Made by a program: the position numbers and the translations under genes. A DNA stretch of 6,808 nucleotides from an uncultured Eubacteriales bacterium (GTDB taxonomy: Bacteria; Bacillota; Clostridia; Oscillospirales; Ruminococcaceae), in the NCBI GenBank assembly GCA_900318545.1, contig ONLC01000119.1:1-6808 (forward strand). Reading direction: 5' to 3'. This document shows positions 1-5,157 of this stretch, one piece after another (the first letter of the stretch is position 1; each line of letters opens with the position of its first letter). The notes under the pieces were generated by a model. The model had not been told where the DNA came from. It searched no databases and saw only the letters and a list, made by a program, of their open reading frames with translations.

Positions 1-77
1 GCCTTCTGAAACCTGTCCCAGATAGTTTTTCTGAACTCCTCCAAAAGAGAGAGTTCGTAAATATTACCGTGCTCCAT
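1..77 (-). CDS. 5' end of an unrecognised gene, cut by the left edge
   Basis: Read on the minus strand, an ATG at 77-75 opens a frame that stays open to the window edge and gives 25 codons beginning MEHGNIYELSLLEEF and ending near WDRFQK. The start is supported by a good ribosome site, CGGAGGT at 90-84, seven bases before the ATG, and by a consensus promoter just upstream, so this is very likely a real gene with a leader of only about 15 bases. The visible peptide is charged and looks like the start of an amphipathic helix. It has no signal peptide and no membrane segment. The fragment is too short for any family assignment and I do not recognise it. It is transcribed divergently from the pilin-like gene, with about 290 bases between the two starts. 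Confidence 0.72.
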   Translation of the reverse strand, partial: MEHGNIYELSLLEEFRKTIWDRFQK

Positions 78-98
78 AGTGATACCTCCGTTTTAACT

Positions 99-127
99 AT
101 TATACAACGTTTGAGTGGCTTAGTCAA
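99..127 (-). promoter_or_regulatory. Consensus sigma-A-type promoter for the leftward gene
   Basis: On the minus strand the -35 is TTGACT (127-122), followed by a 17-base spacer and a perfect -10 TATAAT (104-99). Transcription would start near position 92, only about 15 bases before the ATG at 77, leaving room for little more than the ribosome site. The match is 11 of 12 consensus bases at ideal spacing, so the promoter should be strong unless repressed. Confidence 0.8.
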
Positions 128-153
128 TCTCAGAAGGAACGAAAACGTTTAAG
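104..153. promoter_or_regulatory. Pair of AACGTTT boxes, possible operator for the leftward promoter
   Basis: Two related 12-mers, ACAACGTTTGAG (104-115) and AAAACGTTTAAG (142-153), agree at 10 of 12 positions and are 38 bases apart. The first lies mostly inside the spacer of the leftward promoter and the second lies upstream of its -35. The second has the palindromic core AAACGTTT (143-150) with a central CG, as in many LacI-family operators, and partly resembles a cre site (CGAAAACGTTTAAG against TGWAANCGNTNWCA, three mismatches). Regulatory use is inferred from position only. Confidence 0.25.
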
Positions 154-191
154 AATATGTTTGTTTTACTTAACAAAAAACGAAGTGAAAA

Positions 192-221
192 TTGTGCAAA
201 AGGTAGAATTTATGTTATAAT
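192..221 (+). promoter_or_regulatory. P1, extended -10 promoter toward the pilin-like gene
   Basis: A perfect TATAAT (216-221) is preceded by TG one base upstream (TGTTATAAT, 213-221), the extended -10 form that tolerates a weak -35. The best -35 is TTGTGC (192-197) at 18 bases, matching only 3 of 6. Transcription would start near 228, giving a leader of about 140 bases before the ATG at 370. Confidence 0.65.
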
Positions 222-242
222 TTTTACTGATTTTGAATAAAC

Positions 243-271
243 TTGACAAACGGAAGATAAAGGAGTATTAT
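243..271 (+). promoter_or_regulatory. P2, consensus promoter toward the pilin-like gene
   Basis: TTGACA (243-248), a perfect -35, is followed after exactly 17 bases by TATTAT (266-271), 5 of 6 to the -10 consensus. Transcription would start near 278, about 90 bases before the pilin start. It lies just downstream of P1 in the same direction, so the gene appears to have tandem promoters. Confidence 0.7.
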
Positions 272-294
272 ATTAACAAGGAATTAGTTTGTTT

Positions 295-308
295 CATTTA
301 GCTAAATG
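295..308. repeat. Perfect 14-bp palindrome in the pilin leader
   Basis: CATTTAGCTAAATG is identical to its reverse complement. It lies roughly 17-30 bases after the predicted P2 start, inside both possible transcripts. As DNA it could be an operator placed as a roadblock. As RNA it could fold into a five-pair hairpin with loop AGCU, extendable by G-U pairs. No U-tract follows, so it is not a terminator by itself. Confidence 0.5.
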
Positions 309-329
309 GGCTTTATAGAATTATGAATG

Positions 330-350
330 AAGCGGCTTGGGGAAGTGCTT
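330..350 (+). other. Small imperfect hairpin ahead of the pilin ribosome site
   Basis: AAGC (330-333) can pair with GCTT (347-350) and CTT (336-338) with AAG (343-345) around a GGGG loop, with a G-U pair and one bulge between them. It ends about ten bases before the AGGGGAG ribosome site (359-365). With the palindrome at 295-308 it makes the leader structured, but the stem is weak and a role in translation is speculative. Confidence 0.3.
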
Positions 351-369
351 TAAGAAAGAGGGGAGTATT

Positions 370-963
370 ATGAAAGGAAAGAACAGAAAAGGCTTCACAT
401 TGGTTGAGCTTATAGTGGTACTGGCGATTATGGGTATTGTTGCAGCGATACTTGTACCGACAATGTTCAACTATATTAAAAAGGCAGCAGCAAAGACCGA
501 TATGGCAAACGGCAGGCAGATATACAATTCTGTAAAGACGCTCCTGTCCGAGGACGAAGAGGCTTACGAATCGTTTTATGAATATAACACTACGGTGTTT
601 AACGTACAGCCTGTAACGAGCAGCGGAGCTGAAGCGCCTTACGATCTGGTAGTCGTTTGTAAATGCACGGGAGCAAAGGGTGCAAACTATGACAGAGAGA
701 ACTGGCAGAAAGGAAACAATGAGTCAGAGACCTTTGTAAATCACCTTAATGCAAGCGTTGGTTACACTGCTCTGGAAAAGAAGAGAACTATGAAGCATAC
801 CACTCATCCGAACGGCAAAACGGATTACTGGCTTATATGCTACAGGAAAAATGACCCCAGCATGATAGAGATCTGGGCAGGCGACTCCAAGAAAAAGTGG
901 GACAGCGGACCGCTTTACAGGGTATACCCTTCGGCAGAAAAGGAGTACACTGACCCCTCATAA
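370..963 (+). CDS. Type IV pilin-like / pseudopilin precursor (class III prepilin signal)
   Basis: The 197-residue product opens with a short basic leader (MKGKNRKG), then FTLVELIVVLAIMGIVAAIL. This is a prepilin peptidase signal with cleavage expected after Gly8 and N-methylation of Phe9. The conserved Glu at mature position 5 is Glu13, and residues 9-30 form the hydrophobic helix that anchors and assembles pilins. The mature protein would be about 189 residues. The remainder is a polar globular domain with Cys97, Cys99 and Cys157 that I cannot assign to a subfamily. An earlier in-frame TTG at 337 has no ribosome site, while the ATG at 370 follows AGGGGAG (359-365) and gives the canonical short leader, so I use 370. 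Tandem promoters precede the gene and a terminator follows, so it appears monocistronic with no assembly ATPase or peptidase gene nearby. It may be a surface filament, adhesion or secretion pseudopilin subunit. Pil-type proteins are implicated in cellulose adhesion in Ruminococcus albus, but that role here is only a suggestion. Confidence 0.88.
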   Translation: MKGKNRKGFTLVELIVVLAIMGIVAAILVPTMFNYIKKAAAKTDMANGRQIYNSVKTLLSEDEEAYESFYEYNTTVFNVQPVTSSGAEAPYDLVVVCKCTGAKGANYDRENWQKGNNESETFVNHLNASVGYTALEKKRTMKHTTHPNGKTDYWLICYRKNDPSMIEIWAGDSKKKWDSGPLYRVYPSAEKEYTDPS

Positions 964-973
964 TTGAAATGAT

Positions 974-1041
974 CCCCTTTTATCAGACAGGTGCGGCAAT
1001 AGTTGTGCCAGCGAGCTGATAAAAGGGGTTATTTATTTGTT
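974..1041 (+). terminator. Rho-independent terminator of the pilin-like gene
   Basis: CCCCTTTTATCAG (974-986) and CTGATAAAAGGGG (1016-1028) form a perfect 13-bp stem starting 11 bases after the stop codon, followed by the T-rich tail TTATTTATTTGTT (1029-1041). The 29-base apical region is unusually long and can fold a second hairpin: GCGGCA (993-998) with TGCC and GC (1006-1009, 1011-1012) around one bulged A. It separates the pilin gene from the fructose operon. The upstream flank is not T-rich on the opposite strand, so it should act rightward only. Confidence 0.85.
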
Positions 1042-1097
1042 AAAAACACCAAAGAAGGGAAGAGCAATATGTGCAGGTCTACAAAATTGGGCGATTT

Positions 1098-1136
1098 TGA
1101 TTGAAAATGACTGAAAATGCTTGCAAATTTTGAAAA
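1098..1136 (+). repeat. Helically phased decamer repeats at the fruR promoter, candidate FruR operator
   Basis: TGATTGAAAA (1098-1107) and TGACTGAAAA (1108-1117) are adjacent copies of one decamer. They are followed in phase by the degenerate TGCTTGCAAA (1118-1127) and by TTTTGAAAA (1128-1136). The period is about one helical turn, so all copies face the same side of the DNA. The array covers the -35 region of the predicted fruR promoter. DeoR-family regulators often bind short repeated boxes near their own promoters, which makes this the best candidate site for FruR. The assignment is inferred from position and pattern. Confidence 0.5.
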
Positions 1137-1149
1137 GATATGATAATAT
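1121..1149 (+). promoter_or_regulatory. Predicted promoter of the fruR-fruK-fruA-ptsH-ptsI operon
   Basis: The best pair is TTGCAA (1121-1126) and TAATAT (1144-1149) with a 17-base spacer, each 4 of 6 to consensus. The AT-rich block 1138-1154 offers other -10 choices such as GATAAT (1142-1147). A start near 1156 would give a leader of about 45 bases. Arms TGATA (1141-1145) and TATCA (1152-1156) form a dyad around the -10. A modest promoter overlapped by repeats suits regulated expression. Confidence 0.5.
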
Positions 1150-1201
1150 TATATCAGGATAAATCAAAAACGGTCATAACAATTCATTCGGAGGCTTTAA
1201 A

Positions 1202-1948
1202 ATGCTGACAGAAGAAAGACATTCTATCATACTAAGTACAGTTAATACTAATAAGAGTGTAACGCTCGGTGAGCTTTGCGAGGCTCTTGGAGCATCTGAA
1301 TCGACGGTCAGGAGAGACCTGACCTCGCTTGCACAGAGGGGGCTGCTTGTAAAGGTTTACGGAGGGGCTATCTCGGTGAGTGACAGGTTCAGCCTGAAGG
1401 AGCAGGACGTTGAGGAGAAGTCAAAGCTGTTCACTGAGGAGAAAGCTGCTATCGCAAGATTTGCGGCATCGCTGATAGATGAAGGGGATTTCGTTTTTAT
1501 TGATGCGGGAACTACAACAGAGAAAATGATAGACTTTATTCCCGATAAGAATGTTACCTTTGTGACTAATGCTTTTGTTCATGCAAAGAAGCTGGCGCAG
1601 AGGGGCTTTAAGGTGTTTATTCCTGCGGGGGAGATAAAGCTTGCGACTGAGGCGATAGTCGGAGCAGAGTGTGTTAGCAGTCTGCAAAGCTATAATTTCA
1701 CTAAGAGCTTTCTCGGAGCAAACGGAATATCGGTCTCGGGAGGGGCAAGTACTCCCGACTGCAATGAGGCAAGCGTGAAATCTGCAGTTATACAGAACAG
1801 CAAGACAGCTTACGTTCTTGCGGATCATTCCAAATTCGATCAGATAACGTCAGTGACCTTTGCAAAGCTTAACAGAGTGAAGCTTATCACTGACAAGCTT
1901 GAGGATAAAAAATATCTTAATGCGACAAGCGTAAAGGAGGTAATGTAA
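1202..1948 (+). CDS. fruR: DeoR-family transcriptional regulator of the fructose operon
   Basis: The 248-residue protein has the length and layout of a DeoR-family sugar regulator. An N-terminal winged helix-turn-helix (about residues 3-57) contains the recognition helix SESTVRRDL (32-40) and the wing sequence KVYGGA (51-56). A C-terminal DeoR sensor domain (about 75-232) shows the phosphosugar-binding signatures DAGTTTEKM (101-109), GANG (172-175), TPDCNEASVK (184-193) and DHSKF (208-212). These domains generally bind phosphorylated sugars, and beside fruK and fruA the likely effector is fructose-1-phosphate, a family-based inference. The ATG follows GGAGG (1190-1194) by seven bases. It is first in the operon, so it is probably autoregulated through the repeats at 1098-1136. 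Its last codons contain the fruK ribosome site, and its TAA shares one base with the fruK ATG, which suggests translational coupling. The fructose assignment rests on context; the family assignment is secure. Confidence 0.92.
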   Translation: MLTEERHSIILSTVNTNKSVTLGELCEALGASESTVRRDLTSLAQRGLLVKVYGGAISVSDRFSLKEQDVEEKSKLFTEEKAAIARFAASLIDEGDFVFIDAGTTTEKMIDFIPDKNVTFVTNAFVHAKKLAQRGFKVFIPAGEIKLATEAIVGAECVSSLQSYNFTKSFLGANGISVSGGASTPDCNEASVKSAVIQNSKTAYVLADHSKFDQITSVTFAKLNRVKLITDKLEDKKYLNATSVKEVM

Positions 1949-2847
1949 TGGTCTATACGGTCACATTCAATCCTGCTATCGACTATGTTGTTCATACGGG
2001 AGAGATGAAGCTCGGGGCGGTAAACCGTTCGTTGGCAGAGGAGATGTACTTCGGCGGAAAGGGCATAAATGTTTCGATAGTGCTGAATGAGCTCGGAGTA
2101 AGGTCAAAGGCACTGGGCTTTACGGCAGGCTTCACAGGAGAGGCTATTGAGAAGGGTCTTGCGGACATGGGCATTGATGCTGACTTTGTAAGGCTTACGA
2201 AAGGGAACTCACGTATAAATGTGAAGATCAAGTCGGCTGAGGAGACAGAGCTGAACGGTCAGGGACCTGATATAGATGATGCTTCTCTTGACGCTCTTTT
2301 TGAAAAGCTTGATAAGCTGTCAGACGGGGATACGCTTATCCTTGCAGGCAGTATACCAAGCAGCCTGCCCTCGGATATTTATGAGAGAATAATGCAAAGG
2401 CTTTCGGGCAGAAATATAAGGACGGTGGTTGATGCGACAAAGGAGCTTCTGCTGAATGTGCTCAAGTATAAGCCGTTTCTTATAAAGCCAAATAATCACG
2501 AGCTCGGAGAGATGTTCGGAGTGGAGCTCAAAACTATAGAAGAGATCGAGGAGTACGCAAGAAGGCTTCAGAAAATGGGTGCTGTGAATGTGCTTATTTC
2601 AATGGCAGGCGACGGAGCTCTCCTTGTTGATGAGAATGGACAGACCCACATAAAGGGTGTGTGCAAGGGTGAGGTCAGAAACTCTGTCGGGGCAGGCGAC
2701 TCAATGGTAGCAGGCTTTGTGGCAGGCTCTATCGACGGAGATTATGAGTACGCACTGAAGCTTGGTACAGCCGCAGGCGGTGCAACGGCATTTTCTGACG
2801 GTCTGGCAACAAAAGAGAAAATAGCAGAGCTGCTGAGAACGCTCTGA
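1948..2847 (+). CDS. fruK: 1-phosphofructokinase (PfkB/ribokinase family)
   Basis: This 299-residue cytoplasmic kinase uses ATP to convert fructose-1-phosphate, the product of FruA, to fructose-1,6-bisphosphate (EC 2.7.1.56), feeding glycolysis. Family signatures run in order: the substrate-site NPAID (8-12), GGKGIN (36-41), TELNGQGP (100-107), the AGSIPSSL loop (133-140), IKPNNHE (179-185), and the C-terminal PfkB signature NSVGAGDSM (245-253) with Asp251 as catalytic base. Length is typical and no key motif is missing. The ATG overlaps the fruR stop by one base and follows AAAGGAGG (1933-1940) by seven bases. Related PfkB enzymes include tagatose-6-phosphate kinase, which shares these motifs, but the location between fruR and fruA makes 1-phosphofructokinase by far the best call. 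Confidence 0.95.
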   Translation: MVYTVTFNPAIDYVVHTGEMKLGAVNRSLAEEMYFGGKGINVSIVLNELGVRSKALGFTAGFTGEAIEKGLADMGIDADFVRLTKGNSRINVKIKSAEETELNGQGPDIDDASLDALFEKLDKLSDGDTLILAGSIPSSLPSDIYERIMQRLSGRNIRTVVDATKELLLNVLKYKPFLIKPNNHELGEMFGVELKTIEEIEEYARRLQKMGAVNVLISMAGDGALLVDENGQTHIKGVCKGEVRNSVGAGDSMVAGFVAGSIDGDYEYALKLGTAAGGATAFSDGLATKEKIAELLRTL

Positions 2848-2872
2848 CATTTAAATAAAAGGAGGTTATCTT

Positions 2873-4792
2873 ATGCGAATAGTTGATCTGCTCAGTAAGG
2901 AAAGTATTGCACTGAATGCAGCACCCAAAAGCAAGCCCGAAGCAATTGATTTGCTGATTGAGCTGCAAGTCAAGGGCGGAAATATCGCTGACAAGGAAGC
3001 CTACAAAGCAGGTATCCTTGCGAGAGAGGAAAAGGGCTCGACAGCCGTAGGTGAGGGTATTGCAATACCTCACGCAAAGAGCGAGGCAGTAAAAGCACCG
3101 TCGCTGGCAGCAATGACAGTTCCCGAGGGTGTTGACTATGAGGCTCTTGACGATGAGCCTTCAAATCTGTTGTTTATGATAGCAGCCCCGAATGACGGTG
3201 ATGTTCACCTTGAGGTACTGTCACGTCTAATGACTATCCTTATGGATGAGGATTTCAGGGAGAAGCTTCTGAATGCAAAGGACAAGGAAGAGTTCCTGAA
3301 AATAATCGACGATATGGAGAAAGAGAAATATCCTGACGAGCCTGCTGAACAAAAGACAGAGGCACAGGGCTACAGGGTGCTGGCTGTTACAGCCTGTCCT
3401 ACAGGTATAGCGCACACCTATATGGCTGCAGAGGCTCTGGAGAAGGCAGGAAAGAAGCTTGGTATCTCTATCAAGGTTGAGACAAACGGCTCGGGTGGAG
3501 CAAAGAATGTTCTCACACAGGAGGACATCGACGGCTGCGATGGTATCATAGTTGCGGCTGATAAGACAGTTGAGATGGCTCGCTTCAACGGCAAGAAGGT
3601 TATAAAAACCAAGGTCTCCGACGGTATCAAGATACCCGAGGAGCTTATCAACAGGATAGAAGCAGGTGACGCTCCTGTTTATCACCACGAGGGCGGCTCG
3701 GGCAGCAGTCAGGCTTCATCGGGCGACGGCGAAAGCTTCGGAAGAAAGCTTTATAAGCACCTTATGAACGGTGTATCGAATATGCTGCCGTTTACTGTTG
3801 CAGGAGGTATCTTCATAGCACTGGCATTCCTTATTGACTCAATCGGCGGCGCACCGCAGGACGGTGACTTCGGTACTCACCTTGCTGCTGCTGCATGGTT
3901 CAAGACTATAGGAAACTATGCATTCCAGTTTATGATCCCGATACTTGCAGGCTATATAGGGCTCAGTATCGCTGACAGACCGGGACTTCTGGTAGGTATG
4001 GCAGGCGGCGCTATGGCAGCCGCAGGTGCTACCTTTGCTCACCCCGCAGGAGACGTTCCCTCAGGCTTTTTAGGTGCTCTGCTGGCAGGCTTCCTTGGCG
4101 GATTTATCATGCTGGGTCTTGAAAAGGCCTGCGATAAGCTCCCTAAGTCACTGAACGGTATCAAGCCGGTACTCATTTATCCGCTTGGCGGTCTTGCGAT
4201 AGTGGCACTTATGATGTGCGCTGTAAACCCTGTAATGGGACTTCTAAACGAAGGCCTTGCAAAGTTCCTCACAAATATGGGAAGCTCCAGCAAGGTGCTG
4301 CTCGGCTGTATCTTAGGTGCAATGATGTCTATCGACATGGGCGGACCTTTCAACAAGGCAGCCTACGTTTTCGGAACAGCATCAATCGCTTCGGGCAATT
4401 TTGATATAATGGCGGCTGTAATGGTCGGCGGAATGGTACCGCCTATCGCTATAGCGCTTGCAACAACCTTCTTCAGAAACAGATTTACTGCTGATGAGCG
4501 CAAGAACGGCCCTGTAAACTACATCATGGGACTGAGCTTCATCACTGAGGGTGCTATCCCCTATGCTGCAGCTGACCCTGCAAGAGTAATACCCTCTTGT
4601 ATGATAGGTGCAGCGACAGCAGGCGGCCTTTCAATGGCATTCAACTGCACACTGAGAGCTCCTCACGGCGGTATCTTCGTATTCCCTGTAGTGGGAAGCC
4701 CCGTTAAATATGTACTGGCACTGGTGATCGGTTCTTTAGTCGGAATGATAATGCTGGCACTTCTTAAAAAGAAGCAGCCTCAGGACGCATAA
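2873..4792 (+). CDS. fruA: PTS fructose transporter, fused subunits EIIABC
   Basis: This 639-residue membrane permease imports fructose and phosphorylates it to fructose-1-phosphate. Domain order is A-B-C in one chain, as in Bacillus subtilis FruA and of similar length. The EIIA domain (about 1-150) has the phospho-histidine motif GIAIPHAKS with His67. The EIIB domain (about 167-266) starts with YRVLAVTACPTGIAHT, in which Cys175 is the phospho-cysteine. A Gly/Ser-rich linker (about 272-286) leads into the multi-span EIIC domain (about 290-635), which carries the fructose-family signatures SFITEGAIPYAAADP (555-569) and RAPHGGIFVFP (595-605), followed by a lysine-rich C-terminal tail. The ATG follows AAAAGGAGG (2857-2865) by seven bases. 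It lies 25 bases after fruK and 43 before ptsH. All phosphotransfer residues are present, so it should be active. A mannose-type or 2-O-alpha-mannosylglycerate substrate is possible in this superfamily, but fruK next door favours fructose. Confidence 0.96.
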   Translation: MRIVDLLSKESIALNAAPKSKPEAIDLLIELQVKGGNIADKEAYKAGILAREEKGSTAVGEGIAIPHAKSEAVKAPSLAAMTVPEGVDYEALDDEPSNLLFMIAAPNDGDVHLEVLSRLMTILMDEDFREKLLNAKDKEEFLKIIDDMEKEKYPDEPAEQKTEAQGYRVLAVTACPTGIAHTYMAAEALEKAGKKLGISIKVETNGSGGAKNVLTQEDIDGCDGIIVAADKTVEMARFNGKKVIKTKVSDGIKIPEELINRIEAGDAPVYHHEGGSGSSQASSGDGESFGRKLYKHLMNGVSNMLPFTVAGGIFIALAFLIDSIGGAPQDGDFGTHLAAAAWFKTIGNYAFQFMIPILAGYIGLSIADRPGLLVGMAGGAMAAAGATFAHPAGDVPSGFLGALLAGFLGGFIMLGLEKACDKLPKSLNGIKPVLIYPLGGLAIVALMMCAVNPVMGLLNEGLAKFLTNMGSSSKVLLGCILGAMMSIDMGGPFNKAAYVFGTASIASGNFDIMAAVMVGGMVPPIAIALATTFFRNRFTADERKNGPVNYIMGLSFITEGAIPYAAADPARVIPSCMIGAATAGGLSMAFNCTLRAPHGGIFVFPVVGSPVKYVLALVIGSLVGMIMLALLKKKQPQDA

Positions 4793-4835
4793 AACAGTAA
4801 CTCAAAACTCAATTTTATAAAAGGAGAGATTCATT

Positions 4836-5102
4836 ATGGTATCAAAGAACGTTACAATCGTAAACGCAGAGGGTATGCACATGAGACCTGCAGGCATGAT
4901 TGCAAAGGCAGTAAAGGCTCACCCTGACAGTGAGGTTATCCTCAAGGCTAACGGTAAGGACATCAAGGCTAAGGCTGTTATGCAGATAATGGCAGCAGGC
5001 CTTAAAAAGGGCACTGAGGTTGAGATCACAGTAAACGGCGGCGACGAGCAGGCAATGCTCGATGAGCTTGTTAAAATGTTTGAGGACGGCTTCGGCGAGT
5101 AA
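4836..5102 (+). CDS. ptsH: HPr phosphocarrier protein, lacking the regulatory Ser46
   Basis: This 88-residue cytoplasmic protein relays phosphate from enzyme I to EIIA. The active-site segment GMHMRPAG (13-20) contains the phosphorylatable His15 with Arg17 and Pro18, and the length is normal for HPr. The second signature is altered. Where Gram-positive HPr has a Lys-Ser-Ile-Met-type segment around Ser46, this protein reads AKAVMQIMAAGLKKG (45-59). Alignment with B. subtilis HPr, allowing one extra residue before it, puts Ala47 (codon GCT) at the Ser46 position. It should thus work in sugar uptake but not be phosphorylated there by HPr kinase. It differs from Crh, which keeps Ser46 and loses His15. 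The ATG follows AAAAGGAGAG (4819-4828). It is placed after fruA and before ptsI, so it may be dedicated to fructose uptake or may be the only HPr of the cell. Confidence 0.95.
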   Translation: MVSKNVTIVNAEGMHMRPAGMIAKAVKAHPDSEVILKANGKDIKAKAVMQIMAAGLKKGTEVEITVNGGDEQAMLDELVKMFEDGFGE

Positions 5103-5110
5103 GAAACAGG

Positions 5111-5133
5111 TGGGGCGGCACTCTGCTGCCCCA
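5111..5133 (+). other. Strong intercistronic hairpin between ptsH and ptsI, no U-tract
   Basis: TGGGGCGGCA (5111-5120) pairs with TGCTGCCCCA (5124-5133) around a CTC loop, giving ten pairs including one G-U. It starts eight bases after the ptsH stop and ends just before the ptsI ribosome site (AAGGGAGGTG, 5141-5150). No run of T follows, so it is unlikely to be a full terminator. More likely it protects the 3' end of the upstream message or marks a processing site, which would let HPr be made in excess over enzyme I. Confidence 0.6.
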
Positions 5134-5157
5134 TGACTATAAGGGAGGTGCATTTTT

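Noticed and set aside
337..369. Upstream in-frame TTG as the start of the pilin-like gene, adding 11 residues
   Set aside because: It has no ribosome site, sits inside a small hairpin, and would give an unusual leader. The ATG at 370 has AGGGGAG before it and yields a canonical prepilin signal.
262..371. Ten-base repeat GGAGTATTAT at 262-271 and 362-371
   Set aside because: The first copy is explained by the P2 -10 region and the second by the ribosome site and start codon of the pilin gene. No start codon follows the first copy, so it is probably coincidence.
1069..1104. Eleven-codon ORF (MCRSTKLGDFD) after a GAAGGGAAG-like ribosome site, as a leader peptide of the fru operon
   Set aside because: It lies upstream of the predicted operon promoter and its end overlaps the repeat array, so it would not be in the transcript. 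No attenuator structure follows.
1421..1828. Long minus-strand open frame of 135 codons within fruR
   Set aside because: It is a shadow of a well-supported gene with all DeoR motifs, and its translation has no recognisable domain. The same applies to minus-strand frames within fruK, fruA, ptsH and ptsI.
4793..4835. Separate promoter for ptsH-ptsI in the gap after fruA
   Set aside because: The gap is only 43 bases and contains an AT-rich run and the ribosome site but no credible -35/-10 pair.
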